The notes beneath the pieces are model-generated. The model saw only the letters and a list, made by a program, of their open reading frames with translations. It was not told where the DNA came from and did not search any database. Made by a program: the position numbers and the translations under genes. Below are positions 61,917 through 64,000 of a stretch of DNA of 64,000 nt, in pieces. The stretch is from Ceriagrion tenellum. Taxonomy: Eukaryota > Arthropoda > Insecta > Odonata > Coenagrionidae. The stretch spans positions 5,001 to 69,000 of the forward strand of contig OY720644.1 in the NCBI GenBank assembly GCA_963169105.1, given 5' to 3'. The stretch's first letter is position 1, and each line of letters begins with the position of its first letter.

Positions 61917-62074
61917 CTGATATTCAAAAAGCATCAGAGAAGTGCATTGCAGTTTTTCCACCGTTAAATGTCCCAAATCCTTGTTCTGGCACATCTACAA
62001 TCAATCCCATCTGTTTTCGAAACTCAATTACTGGCCAGGTTTTACCAGCGCCTAATCAACATTCTTATAAATAA
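61917..62074 (+). CDS. Possible terminal exon of an unidentified plus-strand gene
   Basis: A long pyrimidine tract (CTTTCTTTTTTTTTTTCAG, 61,898-61,916) is followed by an open frame reading DIQKASEKCIAVFPPLN and continuing about 50 residues to QHSYK and a TAA at 62,072-62,074. The strong acceptor and codon-like composition support an exon, but no partner exon or homology is evident. A retrotransposed or transposon-derived fragment is equally possible. Confidence 0.3.
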
Positions 62075-62439
62075 GTCGAAACATGTCTTAAAAAAATTAT
62101 AATTCTGGCCTTGATGATGCTAGCTCAGCAGCCTATCTAGGTGACAGGAAACATGTAACATCATACCAGTCCGCAGGTCGTTCCATCAGTTCCTTTAGCT
62201 TGTCCTTTTGCCCCATAGTACCAGAAAAACCTCTCATCCACTCGATTTCATTTAATGCATAGCGCATCTAAATGAATCAAAAGTTGTTAATGTCCATGCA
62301 GGACGGTTATCATGTTTTCTTTGCAAAACCCCTTTTATCGATGATCATTGAGGTCAGCAAGCCGTTCTTAACGACGTGATTTTCCTGTCTGACAGACCAG
62401 AGTTTTTCTACTTCATTTTGAATGTAAGTTTCCTCCCTT

Positions 62440-63297
62440 GGCAATTTATGGGGACTCCTCAACCCTATCACCGAAGAGGACATGTGGGACGCTGTCCCGT
62501 ACAAGAACTCCGCACCTGGAGAAGATAACATAAGAGCACTGTACCTGAGGAAATCACTGGACTCCTGGCCACTCCTTATACATATTTTCAATGCACTGCT
62601 TGCCCTGGGGCAAGCAGTGCACCCCAAGTCATGGAAAAGGACCACTATGGTTATGCTACCTAAACCCGGCAAAGACAAGAGCAAGGCCGAGAACTACAGA
62701 CCAATAAGCCTCACCAGCACGCTAGGGAAATGGTTCGAGAGAATCATCGCAAGGAGAATGACGACGATGTTCGAGGCCAGTGGTGTCCTGCCCCAACACC
62801 AATATGGTTTCCGACCACATCGCTGCACTACAGACCCCCTAACTCTATTAACTAGCACTGCAATGGAGGCTATTAACAGAAACAGATATGCGGCAGCACT
62901 GTTTCTGGGCATTGAAAGGGCATTCGACAGTGTATGGCACGAAGGGCTGTTATTCAAACAGTCCCTCATCCCAGGAGTAACACGAAATCTACTCTGCATT
63001 CTCAACAGCTTCCTGCGTAACAGGGACGCCAGGGTAAGAGTCGGTAAACAGCTCTCAGCACCCTTCCCCCTTAAGACGGGGGTCCCACAAGGGACCGTAC
63101 TCTCCCCCCTCCTGTTCACACTATACTGTTGGGACATGCCGGTAGACACCAGGACTAAACCAGTGACTTTATGCCAATACGCTGACGATACCGCCCTTTG
63201 ATGCACAGGAAGGAACCCGGCAGAGGCGACAAAGAAACTTCAATTTATGGTGGACAAGATACAGACATGGTTCCAGATGTGGAGGATGCGACCTCAA
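62440..63297 (+). pseudogene. Jockey-like reverse transcriptase fragment
   Basis: Truncated LINE RT on the plus strand. From LWGLLNPITEEDMWDAVPYK it runs through SAPGEDNIRALYLRKS, LPKPGKDKSKAENYRPISLT, HQYGFRPHRCTTD, GVPQGTVLSPLLFTLY and CQYADDTAL, the standard fingers/palm motifs in order. Motif A reads LGIERAFDSVWHEG, with Gly where the catalytic Asp is expected (GGC for GAC). A TGA at 63,199-63,201 replaces the expected Trp codon after YADDTAL; the frame then continues CTGRNPAEATKKLQF to about 63,297. There is no endonuclease or RNase H, and no 3' tail. It is a different family from the 52-57 kb LINE. Confidence 0.88.
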
Positions 63298-63595
63298 GTC
63301 AAGTCAATTCAAGTCAAAAATGTTTTCTTTACCAAGACACATGATACAGAAATAAGAAAAGCAATAACAAGAAAGAGATAACAACGCATGCCTGGTCCCC
63401 TGTTATAGGCTCTTGCCTCTTCAGGGTGGAAAAACTGTCTTTGGCATAGATGGAAGTGTGTGTGGGAGATGACGGCCCAGCATTTGCCCTAGGGCGACGG
63501 GAAACCCACGAAAACCATCGCCAGGCCCGAAACAATGCGTAGACATATGAAGAGAATATATATGAAACTTAACAGAAAAAATAAATAAATAATTA
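63298..63595. other. Flank with a possible short interspersed repeat
   Basis: Begins with a small CAAGTCAAGTC-type repeat at the truncated RT end. The block 63,420-63,540 has a mixed composition (GGGCGACGGGAAACCCACG) that looks like part of a dispersed repeat, but I cannot name it. Confidence 0.3.
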
Positions 63596-63626
63596 TACAT
63601 ATATATATATATATATACATAAATAT

Positions 63627-63699
<73 letters not shown>
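63596..63699. repeat. (AT)n microsatellite with ATAC interruptions
   Basis: About 100 bp of AT dinucleotides interrupted near 63,615-63,638 by TACATA units. Confidence 0.97.
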
Positions 63700-63701
<2 letters not shown>

Positions 63702-63829
63702 TTTGCCAGAGGAAGGCAGACGACAAACACAGAAAACAAAAAAATTATGAAAACACTTACAAAGTTTCTTGATATTTTGGTGCCACTAGCACCTTGGTCG
63801 CAAGAGCGAAGACTCCTCTGAGTCAGTCA

Positions 63830-63830
<1 letters not shown>

Positions 63831-63893
<63 letters not shown>
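63831..63893. repeat. (TA)n microsatellite
   Basis: About 63 bp of pure TA following GTCAGTCAG. It lies 130 bp from the previous AT tract. Confidence 0.97.
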
Positions 63894-63896
<3 letters not shown>

Positions 63897-64000
63897 CGTT
63901 CACTCATTCACTCAGACCGCACAGCGGCAAATATACTCATATAAATGTTTATACAGAAAGGTAGAAAGAAAGTGGATAGGAACACGTAAAATTTACAAAG

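Noticed and set aside
62694..63206. 170-codon minus-strand frame
   Set aside because: Antisense shadow of the Jockey-like reverse transcriptase.
63421..63726. 101-codon frame with an alternating Tyr-Ile run
   Set aside because: Translation of the AT microsatellite.

Overview
The window is eukaryotic nuclear DNA, almost certainly from an arthropod. It has split genes with GT-AG introns, an SLC22-type transporter gene, a PIF/Harbinger transposon with a MADF partner gene, I- and Jockey-like LINE remnants, Tc1-like and piggyBac-like insertions, and long AT-rich satellite arrays. There is no bacterial-style operon or CRISPR array. The species cannot be named from sequence alone. Region 1 (1-43,566) is a very large satellite locus. 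It opens with a C-rich array of CCCAA and CCCCAA units (1-238), in the orientation expected of a left chromosome end. Next come about 4 kb of inverted-repeat arm (240-4,230), about 34 kb of AT-rich satellite, and a matching opposite-strand arm (38,755-43,222). Each arm holds two arrays of a ~19-20 bp minisatellite in opposite orientations, separated by ~0.5 kb of satellite. The minisatellite core reads RGGTCA-N-TGACCY, which is the published ecdysone-receptor (EcR/USP) inverted-repeat site. Between the inner minisatellite and the satellite each arm has ~210 bp of non-repetitive, nearly arm-identical sequence starting with TATAAAAG and pointing inward. The satellite is a dimer of two diverged ~157 bp halves (314 bp together). 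It is rearranged into higher-order repeats, direct duplications, orientation flips and nested palindromes. Two DNA transposons interrupt it: a 4.9 kb TA-flanked Tc1/mariner-like element (16,949-21,837) and a 0.95 kb TTAA-flanked piggyBac-like element (26,228-27,173). Neither encodes a recognisable transposase. Region 2 (43,567-50,300) is ordinary intergenic DNA holding a decayed PIF/Harbinger element (46,228-48,593). Its two genes lie on opposite strands and interlock: each gene's second coding exon sits inside the other's intron. Region 3 (50,334-59,898, minus strand) is the 3' part of an SLC22-type (organic cation transporter-like) MFS gene. Three consecutive coding exons join with matching phases and encode roughly the last six membrane segments. 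The 7.7 kb last intron carries an internally deleted I-like LINE (gag, endonuclease, RNase H), possibly nested in an older element with hAT-like ends. Region 4 (59,900-64,000) contains small unassigned reading frames, one possible plus-strand terminal exon, a truncated Jockey-like reverse transcriptase with a mutated catalytic residue, and two long AT microsatellites. The most unusual feature is the combination in Region 1: hormone-response-like minisatellite arrays, a TATA-containing unique core in both arms, and a huge inward-facing satellite, arranged like a giant fold-back element.
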